Made by a program: the position numbers and the translations under genes. This document shows, one piece after another, positions 1 to 8,942 of a stretch of 64,000 nucleotides of DNA (positions within the stretch are counted from its first letter, which is position 1; every line of letters begins with the position of its first letter). A model generated the notes under the pieces. That model did not search any database. It worked only from the letters and a program-made list of their open reading frames with translations, and was not told the DNA's origin. The DNA comes from Photobacterium halotolerans DSM 18316 (GTDB lineage: Bacteria; Pseudomonadota; Gammaproteobacteria; Enterobacterales; Vibrionaceae), in the NCBI RefSeq assembly GCF_000425165.1, contig NZ_KE384319.1, positions 310,001 through 374,000 of the forward strand, given 5' to 3'.

Positions 1-281
1 CGAAATAACGTCCACTGCACCGCAATCCACTGGCCTTGTGCAGTTTCCAGGTTGGCCGTCAGATACCACCATTCGGTGCGAAACCCCGGGTGACTCAGGT
101 GATCTCTCGGAAACACCAGAGACTGACCGGGTAAGACCTGTTCAAAACCAGTCTGGCTCTGCTGCGACAGGATGTCTGCTGCCCGGTTTTCTGGCACACT
201 CGTTGGTTCGCACCCCGATACGCCTGACAGGAGACACAACACTAAAGCAAGCGGTTTGAACCGCGCATCAGCAAGCAGCAT
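1..281 (-). CDS. AttH/CrtC-like lipoprotein (partial, C-terminus outside window)
   Basis: The first 93 codons of a minus-strand gene are present and run off the left edge. The start overlaps the stop of the upstream permease as TGATG, so translation is probably coupled. The N-terminus has a hydrophobic signal segment ending in V-S-G-C, a lipobox that would place the lipidated Cys at residue 24. After it come FPRDH, SHPGF and EWWYLTANL, the opening motifs of the AttH/carotenoid 1,2-hydratase-like lipocalin fold family (COG5621, often called predicted secreted hydrolase). Such proteins are commonly encoded next to an ABC ATPase and FtsX permease, as here, which suggests an envelope-located partner of that exporter. 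The true substrate is unknown. Confidence 0.75.
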   Translation of the reverse strand, partial: MLLADARFKPLALVLCLLSGVSGCEPTSVPENRAADILSQQSQTGFEQVLPGQSLVFPRDHLSHPGFRTEWWYLTANLETAQGQWIAVQWTLF

Positions 282-2746
282 CAAAATGCCTCCCTGAGCG
301 ACAGCATGGCGGAACGCTTGACCAGACGCCACACCGGCCAGGCACCGGCCAGCAGCAATGCGGTCAGCGCCGTCCCGAGTGTCAGCAGGTACTGAAGCGG
401 GAAAAACTGCACAGGCATGGTCCAGCCAAAAGAATACTTAAGCACCACATCGATCAGCAGTTGTGCCAGCAGTAAGCCAAGGGGTAATGCAATCATTGCC
501 GTCAAAACGCCAATGGCTGCTAACTGTCCTCCGCCGAGTAAGGCCAGTTCTTTACCTGTCATACCCATACAGCGCAGTAAAGCAAACTGTCTCTGGCGCG
601 ATAGCTCACCTGCGATTGTTGCAATAAACAAGCCACCGATTGACACCAACAGCGTGAGTTTGCCCAGCGTGGCTGTGACGACGAAAGTGCGGTCAAACAC
701 CGCCAGTGCCTGTGCCATGATATGCGCGTTATCGCGAACCTGATTAGACTTCAGGCCAAATGTTTCCTGCAAGCTGTTCTGAAAAACGGAAGTGTGATCT
801 TTGTTGTCCAGGTGAATGGCAAGACTGACTTTGCCATCCTGTTGAAACAGCCTGTGCCATTGCTCATCAGACACAAAGATCTGGCTGTACGGGTTGCCGT
901 AATCATAATAAATCCCGGCCATCAGCCAGTTCTCACCCAGCCTTAACGGTAAATCAACGCGCTGGCCGGGCTGCCATCCCCTTTTCAGCGCCAGAGATTC
1001 ACTGGCGAGAAAGACTTTCTCTGTGCCGTTGTTCTGCAGCGCAGACCAGTAGCCGTCTATGTGTTGCTTCATGGGCAGCGCCTGTTTTTCACCGTCTGAA
1101 CGGCCAACACTGAGCACCTGCAAGGTGTGCTCTTTCAGCTCGGCAGGGACTTCCTGTCGCCAGCGCCACCAAAGCTCGGTCACTTCCGGCTGTTCAGCGG
1201 CCCAGTTTGCTATTGCCGCGGCCTGAACCGTGGCAGGCTGCACATAGATATCGGCGGCCAGCCTCTGGCTCAGCCAGGTCTGAGTTGCCTGACGAAAGCT
1301 GCCCACCATGGTATCCATGCCTATAGTGGCTGCCAGCGCCAGCATAAAGGCCATCGCCGCCACGCCCCGGTAACTCAGGCTGGCGGCGGCATCACTGAAG
1401 AACCAGCGCAACCGTGGCGATTTCAACGTTCTGGCAATGGCTTTAAATGCCGCCCACAGTATAAATGGCATGATCAAACCCGCCGCCGCTAACAGACAGC
1501 CAATCAGCACAAAGCCGGCAAACTGGCTGTGATCGACAAAATAGACAATGACGGCAGCAATAATAAATACGCCGGACATACCTGCCTGCCAGATAAACTC
1601 TCGCCAGCTGCCCCGCACCATAGTCATATGCGCAGTCAGCCTGATCGGTTGGGTACGAATCAACCTCATTAACGGCCAGCCGCAGGCCAGCAAAGTGCCC
1701 AGAACCGCGATAACCAGACTCAGCGCGCCCCATTGCCAGTGCCATCCCGTTGTCAGCGCAATATTCGCCTGGTAGAGATCACTCAGGGTCACGGCGACAG
1801 AAGGTAATAACTGACGGGCCAGAACCAGCCCCAGCAGATTGCCACCCGCGACACCGATCATCAGCCAGATGACCACTTCAATGCACAAGGCGCCAGCCAG
1901 TTGCCTGCCGGTCACGCCAGCCTGGCAGAGTAAGCCGACCAAAAACTGACGCTGGGTTAACGACAATGACATCGCCTGGTAGAAGATGAACAACCCGACA
2001 ACAAAAGCCAGCATCCCCATAGCAAACAAATTAAGGTGAAATGCCCGGGTGAGCGGTTCCAGCTGTGCACTGTCGTTTTCCGTCAGGATCAGACCGCCGG
2101 GCAGCAGGGTGTTGATATCCTGTTGCTCCTGAGCGCTCAGTGCACCGCACAGCACGGCAGTAAATCCTGAGCGGGGGAATAACTGCCTGATCAGCCCCAT
2201 GTCCGCCAGTAAGCGGGAGCCCTGAATCCGGTTGTTTCCCACCAGCACCAGGCGTCCGACTGCATCGCCAGAATCCAGCGTCAGTAGCTGGCCCTCTGTC
2301 AGTCCTTTTATCGCGGCCAGTTCGCGGTTTATCCATACCGGATAAGGCTTTTGTGTCAGGGACAGTGCGCCTGCCACCTGACCATTGGACTGAGTGAACG
2401 GCAGCATCACAAACGGATCGATACCTGCCAGCGTCAGCTCACCGGCTTCAGCCGTCTGAATCCTGTGGGTTTCGAGGGGGATACATTGCTTATACCCCAG
2501 CCGCCTCAGCTGAATGTAAAAGCCCTGAGGCACAGTCATTCCAGCCTGATGATGCCGGATGGCATACCGAAACGGGTTATCAAATAACAGCTCGCCTTGT
2601 CTGTAACTGGCTCTGGCCTGCTGATTGACCGCCAGCACACCAACGAGCAAAGCAATCCCCATCATTAACCCCAGCAGCAAGAGCACTACCTGGAGAGGGT
2701 GGCGCCGGTAATGTCCCCACAAAGCATTAAAGACGGGGCTGCGCAT
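281..2746 (-). CDS. FtsX/MacB-type ABC transporter permease, 821 aa
   Basis: This large inner-membrane permease has a duplicated FtsX architecture. There is one membrane helix near residues 17-41, a periplasmic domain of about 190 residues, a group of helices between about 235 and 450, a second periplasmic domain, and three C-terminal helices from about 695 to 815. The C-terminal region with R-Q-R-Q-F-A-L-L-R-C-M-G-M is typical of the FtsX domain just before the penultimate helices. The length suits the COG0577/COG3127 YbbP-like class of about 800 residues rather than LolC/E of about 400. It overlaps the ATPase gene by 20 bases and the downstream lipoprotein by one base, giving an operon of ATPase, permease and lipoprotein. 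These systems move lipids, lipoproteins or peptides out of the inner membrane; the cargo here is not deducible. Confidence 0.85.
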   Translation of the reverse strand: MRSPVFNALWGHYRRHPLQVVLLLLGLMMGIALLVGVLAVNQQARASYRQGELLFDNPFRYAIRHHQAGMTVPQGFYIQLRRLGYKQCIPLETHRIQTAEAGELTLAGIDPFVMLPFTQSNGQVAGALSLTQKPYPVWINRELAAIKGLTEGQLLTLDSGDAVGRLVLVGNNRIQGSRLLADMGLIRQLFPRSGFTAVLCGALSAQEQQDINTLLPGGLILTENDSAQLEPLTRAFHLNLFAMGMLAFVVGLFIFYQAMSLSLTQRQFLVGLLCQAGVTGRQLAGALCIEVVIWLMIGVAGGNLLGLVLARQLLPSVAVTLSDLYQANIALTTGWHWQWGALSLVIAVLGTLLACGWPLMRLIRTQPIRLTAHMTMVRGSWREFIWQAGMSGVFIIAAVIVYFVDHSQFAGFVLIGCLLAAAGLIMPFILWAAFKAIARTLKSPRLRWFFSDAAASLSYRGVAAMAFMLALAATIGMDTMVGSFRQATQTWLSQRLAADIYVQPATVQAAAIANWAAEQPEVTELWWRWRQEVPAELKEHTLQVLSVGRSDGEKQALPMKQHIDGYWSALQNNGTEKVFLASESLALKRGWQPGQRVDLPLRLGENWLMAGIYYDYGNPYSQIFVSDEQWHRLFQQDGKVSLAIHLDNKDHTSVFQNSLQETFGLKSNQVRDNAHIMAQALAVFDRTFVVTATLGKLTLLVSIGGLFIATIAGELSRQRQFALLRCMGMTGKELALLGGGQLAAIGVLTAMIALPLGLLLAQLLIDVVLKYSFGWTMPVQFFPLQYLLTLGTALTALLLAGAWPVWRLVKRSAMLSLREAF

Positions 2747-3398
2747 TCAGTACGCCCCCTTTCAGCACTATGCTGCCGTTCATATGGGAAGCAACCTGCT
2801 TGCTGTGAGTCACCAGCAGCAGGGAGCAATCGAGCTGATCACAAAGTCCGGTCAGCAATCCCATGACGGCCCGGGCATTGCGCTCATCCAGGCTGCCCGT
2901 CGGTTCATCGGCCAGCAGGATGTCTGGCTCCATGTATAGCGCCCGCGCAATGGCGGCCCGTTGCTGCTGACCCCCTGACATTTCCTCCGGGTATCGCTTA
3001 AGCAAAGGTTTTAAATCCAGTGCAGAGATAATGGCTCGCCACAATTCAGGCTTTTCCGGCCAGCCTTTCAACTGGCGGCAGAATTGAATATTGTCTTGGG
3101 TTGTTAAGGTTGGAAGCAAATTAAACTGCTGAAAAATAAGACCAATATGATGACGGCGAAAAGCAGTGCGCTCACGTTCTGTCACGGCATGAATCGGGGT
3201 ATCTGCCAGCCAGATTTCACCTTTGTCCGCCTTATCCAACCCTGCAATAAGATTGAGTAATGTGCTTTTTCCTGACCCGCTTTCCCCCATCAATGCAACC
3301 TGTTCGCCCCGCTGCAGTGTCAGTTCGGCTCCCTGAAGCACAGAATGATACTCATTGCCATCCTGATACCCTTTACAGAGATCAACAAGTCGCAGCAT
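2727..3398 (-). CDS. ABC transporter ATPase, LolD/MacB class
   Basis: This 223-residue nucleotide-binding subunit shows Walker A GESGSGKST near residues 38-46, a Q-loop in IFQQFNLLPTL, signature MSGGQQQRAAIARAL, Walker B ILLADEPTGSLD and the switch His in LVTHS. The sequence class is that of LolD, FtsE and MacB ATPases, which energise FtsX-fold permeases by a mechanotransmission mechanism. A GTG start exists 18 bases further upstream (3416). The ATG at 3398 is preferred because a strong GGAGGT ribosome site at about 3403-3408 sits directly before it. The gene overlaps the permease start by 20 bases and is the first gene of this minus-strand operon. Confidence 0.9.
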   Translation of the reverse strand: MLRLVDLCKGYQDGNEYHSVLQGAELTLQRGEQVALMGESGSGKSTLLNLIAGLDKADKGEIWLADTPIHAVTERERTAFRRHHIGLIFQQFNLLPTLTTQDNIQFCRQLKGWPEKPELWRAIISALDLKPLLKRYPEEMSGGQQQRAAIARALYMEPDILLADEPTGSLDERNARAVMGLLTGLCDQLDCSLLLVTHSKQVASHMNGSIVLKGGVLNAQPRL

Positions 3399-3666
3399 TC
3401 CCACCTCCGTGGACACAATACGGACTGCCTTCTTGACATTAATCGCCGCTTATCAGCCTGAAATCAATGTATTTTCAGAAAATGAATTCAGAAACTAAGT
3501 GTAGTACAAGGCTTAATGAACAGAAGGGATGATTAAAAACGCTGACTTGTCTCATCCGGATCACCCTACCCTCATCACGAAACACACTATCCTTATACAA
3601 CAACCAGCAACGCCAATGTTCAGCATAGTGGCACAACTCCGCAGGACTGATACAGGGGTAGCATAA
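3399..3666. promoter_or_regulatory. Divergent intergenic region between exporter operon and acs/pdh-like operon
   Basis: This 268-base spacer separates two operons transcribed away from each other, so it must hold both promoters. It is AT-richer than the flanks around 3460-3500. A TTGACA-like hexamer lies near 3432, but no well-spaced -10 element, FNR box or operator could be assigned with confidence. Confidence 0.4.
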
Positions 3667-5424
3667 ATGGCGCATCCGCTTATTAAGAAATCAACAAAAG
3701 CCGAGTTTGCCAACCTGGCAAATTACCGGCAAGGCTATGATGAATTCGATAGTACTTGTCCAGAAGGGCCTCAACTGGCAAGGCTACCGAAAGGCGGCCT
3801 GAATATTTGCTATGAAGCGCTGGACCGTCACCTCAACAGCCCTGTCGCCGACAAACTCGCCATACGCTGGATCAGTAAAAATGATCAGGTAACCGACTAC
3901 AGTTACCGCACTCTGTGTCAACTCACCAGCCGTTTTGCCAGCATGCTCCCAGCCTTAGGTTTACCGACAGGTGCCCGTATTTTCAGCCTTCTCGGACGCC
4001 AGCCAGAACTCTATATCGCTGCGCTTGGCACGTTAAAAGCCGGATGTGTTTTTACGCCGCTATTTTCTGCTTTCGGGCCTGAACCCATCCGTTCCCGTAT
4101 GGAAATCGGCGAAGCCCAATTACTGCTGACCACCCTCAGCCTGTATCGCAAAAAAGTGAAACCATGGCGTCACACCCTGCCAAGTCTGAAAGCCGTCATT
4201 TTAGTCGATGGTGACTCTGGCTCCGAACCCGGCTGTTACTTACTGACTGAATTAATGCAACAAGCCAATCCCGACTTTCCTTGCGTCGCCACGCAACCTG
4301 AAGACATGGCCCTGCTGCACTTTACCAGTGGGACGACCGGCAAGCCGAAAGGGGTGATCCATGTGCATCAGGCTGTTGAGTACCACCAGTTGTCGGCTTT
4401 CTGGGCGCTGGATCTGACACCCTCGGATATTTACTGGTGTACTGCCGATCCGGGCTGGGTAACCGGTACGTCTTACGGCATCATCGCCCCATTGTGCTTA
4501 GGTGTAACAATGATCATCGACGAGGCCGAATTTGACACAGAGCGCTGGTATCACCTGCTCGAGCAACAACAGGTGACCGTCTGGTATACCGCGCCAACCG
4601 CTATCCGGATGCTGATGAAAGCTGGCACCGACATTCGAAATCAGTATGACCTGTCTGCCCTGCGCTTTATTGCCAGTGTCGGTGAACCGCTCAATCCTGA
4701 AGCCGTCATTTGGGGTCAGACCGTCTTTTCTATCCCTTTTCATGACAACTGGTGGCAGACAGAAACCGGCGGCATCATGATTGCCAACTTCGCCAGTCAG
4801 GATATCAAACCCGGTTCCATGGGCCGTCCTCTTCCCGGTATCGAGGCGGCGATCCTGAGCCAGAATAATGATGAGACGAGAGAAGTGATCACCACGCCGA
4901 TGCAAGTTGGCGAGCTTGTCCTCAGGCCCGGCTGGCCATCAATGTTCCGTGGCTACCTGCATCAGGAAGAAAAATACCAGCGCTGCTTTGCTAACGGCTG
5001 GTACCTCAGCGGCGATCTGGCTATGGAGGATGAAGACGGCTATTTCTGGTTTGTCGGACGCAAAGATGATCTCATCAAGTCCTCCGGACATCTGATTGGT
5101 CCGTTTGAGGTAGAAAGCGCTCTGATGGAGCATGAAGCCGTGGCGGAAGTCGGCGTTATCGGTAAACCGGATCCTGTCGCGGGTGAAATCGTCAAAGCCT
5201 TTGTGACGCTCAAACCCGGCTTTACACCCGATGAAGCACTGCAAAAAACCTTACTGGGATTTGCCCGCCAGCGTCTGGGGGCCGCCGTCGCACCTAAAGA
5301 CATTGTTTTTCGCCGCAATCTGCCGAAAACCCGGAGCGGAAAAATCATGCGCCGACTGCTGAAAGCCCGTGAACTCGGGCTGCCTGAAGGCGATATCTCA
5401 ACTCTGGAGAGCGATGAACAATGA
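3667..5424 (+). CDS. Acetyl-CoA synthetase-like AMP-forming acyl-CoA synthetase
   Basis: This 585-residue ANL-superfamily adenylating enzyme would activate a short carboxylate, most likely acetate or propionate, to its AMP ester and then its CoA thioester. Visible motifs are the P-loop-like [11 protein letters not shown] near residues 220-230, [26 protein letters not shown], and the C-terminal catalytic lysine in RSGKIMRR near residue 559. The length matches Bacillus AcsA-type synthetases (about 570) rather than the 650-residue gammaproteobacterial Acs. The stop overlaps the next start as ATGA, so it is the first gene of a coupled operon with pyruvate-dehydrogenase-type E1 and E2 genes and an acyl carrier protein. 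That context raises the possibility that it loads the carrier protein instead of, or besides, CoA. Confidence 0.85.
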   Translation: MAHPLIKKSTKAEFANLANYRQGYDEFDSTCPEGPQLARLPKGGLNICYEALDRHLNSPVADKLAIRWISKNDQVTDYSYRTLCQLTSRFASMLPALGLPTGARIFSLLGRQPELYIAALGTLKAGCVFTPLFSAFGPEPIRSRMEIGEAQLLLTTLSLYRKKVKPWRHTLPSLKAVILVDGDSGSEPGCYLLTELMQQANPDFPCVATQPEDMALLHFTSGTTGKPKGVIHVHQAVEYHQLSAFWALDLTPSDIYWCTADPGWVTGTSYGIIAPLCLGVTMIIDEAEFDTERWYHLLEQQQVTVWYTAPTAIRMLMKAGTDIRNQYDLSALRFIASVGEPLNPEAVIWGQTVFSIPFHDNWWQTETGGIMIANFASQDIKPGSMGRPLPGIEAAILSQNNDETREVITTPMQVGELVLRPGWPSMFRGYLHQEEKYQRCFANGWYLSGDLAMEDEDGYFWFVGRKDDLIKSSGHLIGPFEVESALMEHEAVAEVGVIGKPDPVAGEIVKAFVTLKPGFTPDEALQKTLLGFARQRLGAAVAPKDIVFRRNLPKTRSGKIMRRLLKARELGLPEGDISTLESDEQ

Positions 5425-6410
5425 TCAGCAAACTCCATATCAACCGAACTCACTTACTGCATCAACTCAAACAGATGCTCAGGATCCGCCGTTTTGAAGA
5501 AAAATGTGCCGAACTTTATGCACTGGAGAAAATTCGGGGCTTTCTGCATCTCTATATCGGTGAGGAAGCCGTGGCAGTCGGTGTCATGAGCGTACTGACC
5601 GCCGATGATCAGGTGGTTGCCACTTACCGGGAACACGGCCACGCACTTGCCCGTGGAGTGAGCATGGGCAGCATCCTGGCTGAAATGTACGGCCGCACCA
5701 CAGGGTGCAGTCGCGGACGCGGCGGGTCGATGCACCTGTTCGACCGGGCAACGCATTTTTATGGCGGCAATGCCATTGTCGGTGGCGGACTCCCTCTGGC
5801 AACGGGGTTGGCGCTGGCCAATAAAAAAATGCAGCGTCTGGCGCTGACGGCCTGCTTCTTTGGTGAAGGCGCCGTTGCTGAAGGTGAATTCCATGAAAGC
5901 CTCAATCTGGCGGCTTTATGGCAGTTGCCGGTGTTATTTATCTGTGAGAACAACAACTACGCGATGGGTACCGCCCTGACCCTGTCTGAGTCCGAAACCA
6001 ATATCGCCAGAAAGGCCGATAGTTACGGTATTGCCGCCACACAGGTGGACGGCATGAATGTGGTCGATGTGGAGGCTGCTACCCTTGAAGCAACGGAGTT
6101 CATTCACAAACATCAAAAACCCTACCTGCTCGAATGTAAAACGTACCGTTTTCGTGGTCACTCCAGCTTCGACAGTCAGCTCTACCGTGAAAAAGAAGAA
6201 ATTGCTCTGTGGGAAGAAAAAGGGCCAGTCAGGCAACTGGTGCAATGGATGAGAAACAACAGCCATTTACTGGACAGCGAATTGGATGAAATAGAAAAAG
6301 ACGTTGAAAAGGAAATTCAGGCTGCCGTCCGTTTTGCTGAAGCCGGGGAGTGGGAACCGGTTGAAGATTTGTATCGGGATGTCTATAGCCCCCGGCAGAC
6401 AAACAGTTAA
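5421..6410 (+). CDS. Thiamine-diphosphate dehydrogenase E1 alpha subunit (pyruvate/acetoin type)
   Basis: This 329-residue subunit belongs to the E1 alpha family of 2-oxoacid and acetoin dehydrogenases and decarboxylates the keto acid on thiamine diphosphate. The cofactor motif runs from [15 protein letters not shown] near residue 148 to the ENNNYAMGT asparagines near 177. [11 protein letters not shown] and [10 protein letters not shown] are also conserved family features. The start overlaps the synthetase gene (ATGA). The sequence fits the PdhA/AcoA group; which of pyruvate, acetoin or a branched keto acid is used cannot be settled from the sequence. The separate E1 alpha and E1 beta genes differ from the fused AceE that enterobacteria and vibrios use as main pyruvate dehydrogenase, so this is probably an accessory complex. 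Confidence 0.88.
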   Translation: MISKLHINRTHLLHQLKQMLRIRRFEEKCAELYALEKIRGFLHLYIGEEAVAVGVMSVLTADDQVVATYREHGHALARGVSMGSILAEMYGRTTGCSRGRGGSMHLFDRATHFYGGNAIVGGGLPLATGLALANKKMQRLALTACFFGEGAVAEGEFHESLNLAALWQLPVLFICENNNYAMGTALTLSESETNIARKADSYGIAATQVDGMNVVDVEAATLEATEFIHKHQKPYLLECKTYRFRGHSSFDSQLYREKEEIALWEEKGPVRQLVQWMRNNSHLLDSELDEIEKDVEKEIQAAVRFAEAGEWEPVEDLYRDVYSPRQTNS

Positions 6411-6432
6411 ATCGACTTGCGGGATAACCAAG

Positions 6433-7416
6433 ATGGTTTCAGAAACAATGAGCTACCGGGAAGCATTACGCGCCGGTCTGGAAGAAGCACTGATTCAGGA
6501 TCCCCGAGTCTTCCTGATGGGTGAAGATGTCGGCCGTTATGGTGGCTGCTATGCCGTCAGTAAAGGACTGCTCGCCCAGTTCGGGGCTGAACGCATTATC
6601 GACACGCCACTGTGCGAGTCCGGCTTTGTCGGCGTCGGCATTGGCGCGGCTCTCGGTGGCATGCGCCCGATTGTTGAAATCATGACGGTGAACTTCAGCC
6701 TGCTGGCGATGGATCAAATTGTCAACACGGCTGCTACCCTGCGTCATATGTCAGGTGGTCAGTTCAATGTCCCCCTGGTGATCCGCATGGCTTGCGGGGC
6801 TGGCAGGCAGCTGGCCGCTCAGCACTCGCACAGCTGGGAAAATTTTTATGCCCATATACCCGGTCTCAAAGTCCTGAGTCCGGCCACTCACAGTGATGCC
6901 AGATACATGCTGGGGCAAGCACTGGCTGATCCGGACCCTGTTCTGATTTTTGAGCACGTCATGCTGCTCAATGAACCCGGCACAGTCCCGCAATCCCCTG
7001 ATGCGCCAAAAGAAAAAGCTCTGATTCGCCGCACCGGGACGGCGATTAGCCTGATCACCTATGGTGGCAATCTACCTAAAGTCCTGATTGCTGCCGAGCA
7101 ACTACAACAGGATGGCATTTCTGCGGAAGTGGTCGATCTGCGCTGCCTGCGTCCACTGGACAAACCCACACTGCTTGAGAGCGTCAGCAAAACTCACCGT
7201 GCTGTCATCATTGATGAAGGCTGGCACACCGGCAGTCTGGCCGGTGAAATCAGTGCCATCATCATGGAAGAGGGATTCTGGCATCTGGATGCGCCGGTCA
7301 AACGGGTCTGTAGTGCCGAAGTGCCGATTCCCTATCCCCGGCATCTGGAGCAGGCTGCCCTGCCTCAGGTTGCACAAATTGTCACGACGGCCAAAGCCGT
7401 GATGGAAGGTCGCTGA
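6433..7416 (+). CDS. Thiamine-diphosphate dehydrogenase E1 beta subunit
   Basis: This 327-residue partner of the preceding alpha subunit has the usual length. It starts with [16 protein letters not shown] and has the GEDVGRYGG segment typical of PdhB/AcoB, followed by [20 protein letters not shown]. The open frame extends upstream into the end of the alpha gene. The ATG at 6433 is chosen because homologues begin just there and a GGGA ribosome site precedes it; ATG 6448 is an alternative. It overlaps the E2 gene by one base (TGATG). Together alpha and beta form the heterotetrameric E1 that transfers the acyl group to the lipoyl arm of the next product. Confidence 0.88.
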   Translation: MVSETMSYREALRAGLEEALIQDPRVFLMGEDVGRYGGCYAVSKGLLAQFGAERIIDTPLCESGFVGVGIGAALGGMRPIVEIMTVNFSLLAMDQIVNTAATLRHMSGGQFNVPLVIRMACGAGRQLAAQHSHSWENFYAHIPGLKVLSPATHSDARYMLGQALADPDPVLIFEHVMLLNEPGTVPQSPDAPKEKALIRRTGTAISLITYGGNLPKVLIAAEQLQQDGISAEVVDLRCLRPLDKPTLLESVSKTHRAVIIDEGWHTGSLAGEISAIIMEEGFWHLDAPVKRVCSAEVPIPYPRHLEQAALPQVAQIVTTAKAVMEGR

Positions 7417-8672
7417 TGACTCACCAAACCTTTGACATTGTGATGCCTTCACTGGGTGCCGACATGCGTGACGGCATGCTCACGGAGTGGCTGGTTGCAG
7501 AGGGCGATCATGTCAACAAAGGTGACTCTATCGCCGTGATTGAAACCAATAAAGGCGCCATTGAGATGGAAAGCTACCACACCGGCACCATCAGCCGGCT
7601 TTTGGTACAACCAATGTCCACACTGCCTGTCGGGGCCATTCTGGCCAACATCGACCTTGACATTGAAACAGTCACAAACGCAGACTCTGACCTCAACACA
7701 CAGCCACCTGAACAGCCACCGTTCCAGAGACAAGATCAACCTCTGGCGGCTCCCGCCGCTACGCCAGCTCAAGCCACAGACACCTCCGCACGCTCCGCGG
7801 CGAGTACTCCCCTAGCCTCGCCTGTTGTCCGGGCAATGGCGCGACAACAACAACTGAATCTGCAAGGCATCACAGGAACCGGCCCGTCCGGTGCCATTTT
7901 ATTGCGGGATTTGAACACGACGCATCAGGCCCAGCAAAGCAATAACGCAGAAACACCAACAATATCACCCACAACCAAGACAACAGACACTGGCGCCAAC
8001 CGCCGTAATCAAGCCGCCATGCGAGCAGCGATTGGCGCTGCGATGGAAAAATCCAAACGGGAAATTCCTCACTACTATCTGAGCCATGACGTCGATCTCA
8101 GCGCGGCACAGCAATGGCTGAGCGAGCAGAATGCCGGACGGGACCCTGAAGAACGCCTGCTGTTACCGGCCCTGCTCATTAAGGCCGTCGCCACGCTTCT
8201 GCCTCAATTTCCGACGCTGAACGGCTTCTACCAAAACGGGGGCTTTGTTCAGGCACAGGCCATCCATATCGGCACAGTGATCAGCCTGCGAGAAGGGGGT
8301 CTGATGGTGCCTGCCATTCATAACGCTGACCAGCTTTCGCTCAATGACACCATGCTGGCGCTCAGGGATATCAGCCTCCGCAGCCGGACCGGCCGACTGC
8401 GCAGCTCTGAGCTGACCGATGCCACCATCACTATTACCAATATCGGCGAGCGGGGGTGTGATGGGGTGTTTGGCATCATCTACCCGCCGCAGGTCGCGAT
8501 CCTGGGTTTTGGCCGCTTGCGTCAGTCACCTCAGGTGAAAAACAATCAGATTGAAATCTGCGATACCCTGACAATCACGCTCAGTGCTGACCACAGAGTC
8601 AGCGACGGCATCCAAGGTGCCAAGTTTCTTCATGCGCTGTCTCAGCAATTACAACAACCAGAGCAATTATGA
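7416..8672 (+). CDS. Dihydrolipoamide acyltransferase E2
   Basis: This 418-residue E2 core protein carries one N-terminal lipoyl domain with the lipoyl-lysine motif ETNKGAIEMES around residues 44-54. Next is a Pro/Ala/Thr/Gln-rich linker, then a peripheral-subunit-binding domain (SPVVRAMARQQ through GTGPSGAILLRDL). The C-terminal catalytic domain ends with SADHRVSDG, containing the active-site His and Asp. It would move the acyl group from E1 to CoA. No dihydrolipoamide dehydrogenase (E3) gene lies in the operon, so the complex must borrow E3 from elsewhere in the genome. It overlaps the next gene, an acyl carrier protein, by four bases (ATGA). Confidence 0.9.
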   Translation: MTHQTFDIVMPSLGADMRDGMLTEWLVAEGDHVNKGDSIAVIETNKGAIEMESYHTGTISRLLVQPMSTLPVGAILANIDLDIETVTNADSDLNTQPPEQPPFQRQDQPLAAPAATPAQATDTSARSAASTPLASPVVRAMARQQQLNLQGITGTGPSGAILLRDLNTTHQAQQSNNAETPTISPTTKTTDTGANRRNQAAMRAAIGAAMEKSKREIPHYYLSHDVDLSAAQQWLSEQNAGRDPEERLLLPALLIKAVATLLPQFPTLNGFYQNGGFVQAQAIHIGTVISLREGGLMVPAIHNADQLSLNDTMLALRDISLRSRTGRLRSSELTDATITITNIGERGCDGVFGIIYPPQVAILGFGRLRQSPQVKNNQIEICDTLTITLSADHRVSDGIQGAKFLHALSQQLQQPEQL

Positions 8673-8914
8673 GCAAAGACGACATCAGGATCCTGATCAT
8701 GGAAGCCATACAAAGTATCGCTCCGGAAATCATCGAAGCGGACATTGCCCCGGATGAGGATCTGCGCGAAGCATGCGATCTCGACTCAATGGATTTTCTT
8801 AACCTGTTGGCTGCTCTGAAGAAAAGCTGCGGTGTAAACATCCCGGAAACTGATTATCAGCACATCAGAACCTTCACGGGCCTGGTTGACTATCTGAATG
8901 AGCACTTAGCTTAG
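8669..8914 (+). CDS. Acyl carrier protein, last gene of the E1/E2 operon
   Basis: This acidic 81-residue protein has the fold signature of acyl carrier proteins. The phosphopantetheine attachment serine is in CDLDSMDFLN near residue 40, in place of the usual DSLD/DSVE. It is distinct from the fatty-acid AcpP by its sequence and by its position in a 2-oxoacid dehydrogenase operon. The ATGA overlap with E2 means the two are translated together. I infer that it accepts an acyl group either from the AMP-forming synthetase at the start of the operon or from E2. No ketosynthase or other polyketide enzyme is encoded nearby, so the destination of the acyl group is unknown. Confidence 0.85.
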   Translation: MSKDDIRILIMEAIQSIAPEIIEADIAPDEDLREACDLDSMDFLNLLAALKKSCGVNIPETDYQHIRTFTGLVDYLNEHLA

Positions 8915-8942
8915 TGCAGCCTGGCAGACAGGGGGTTCCCCA

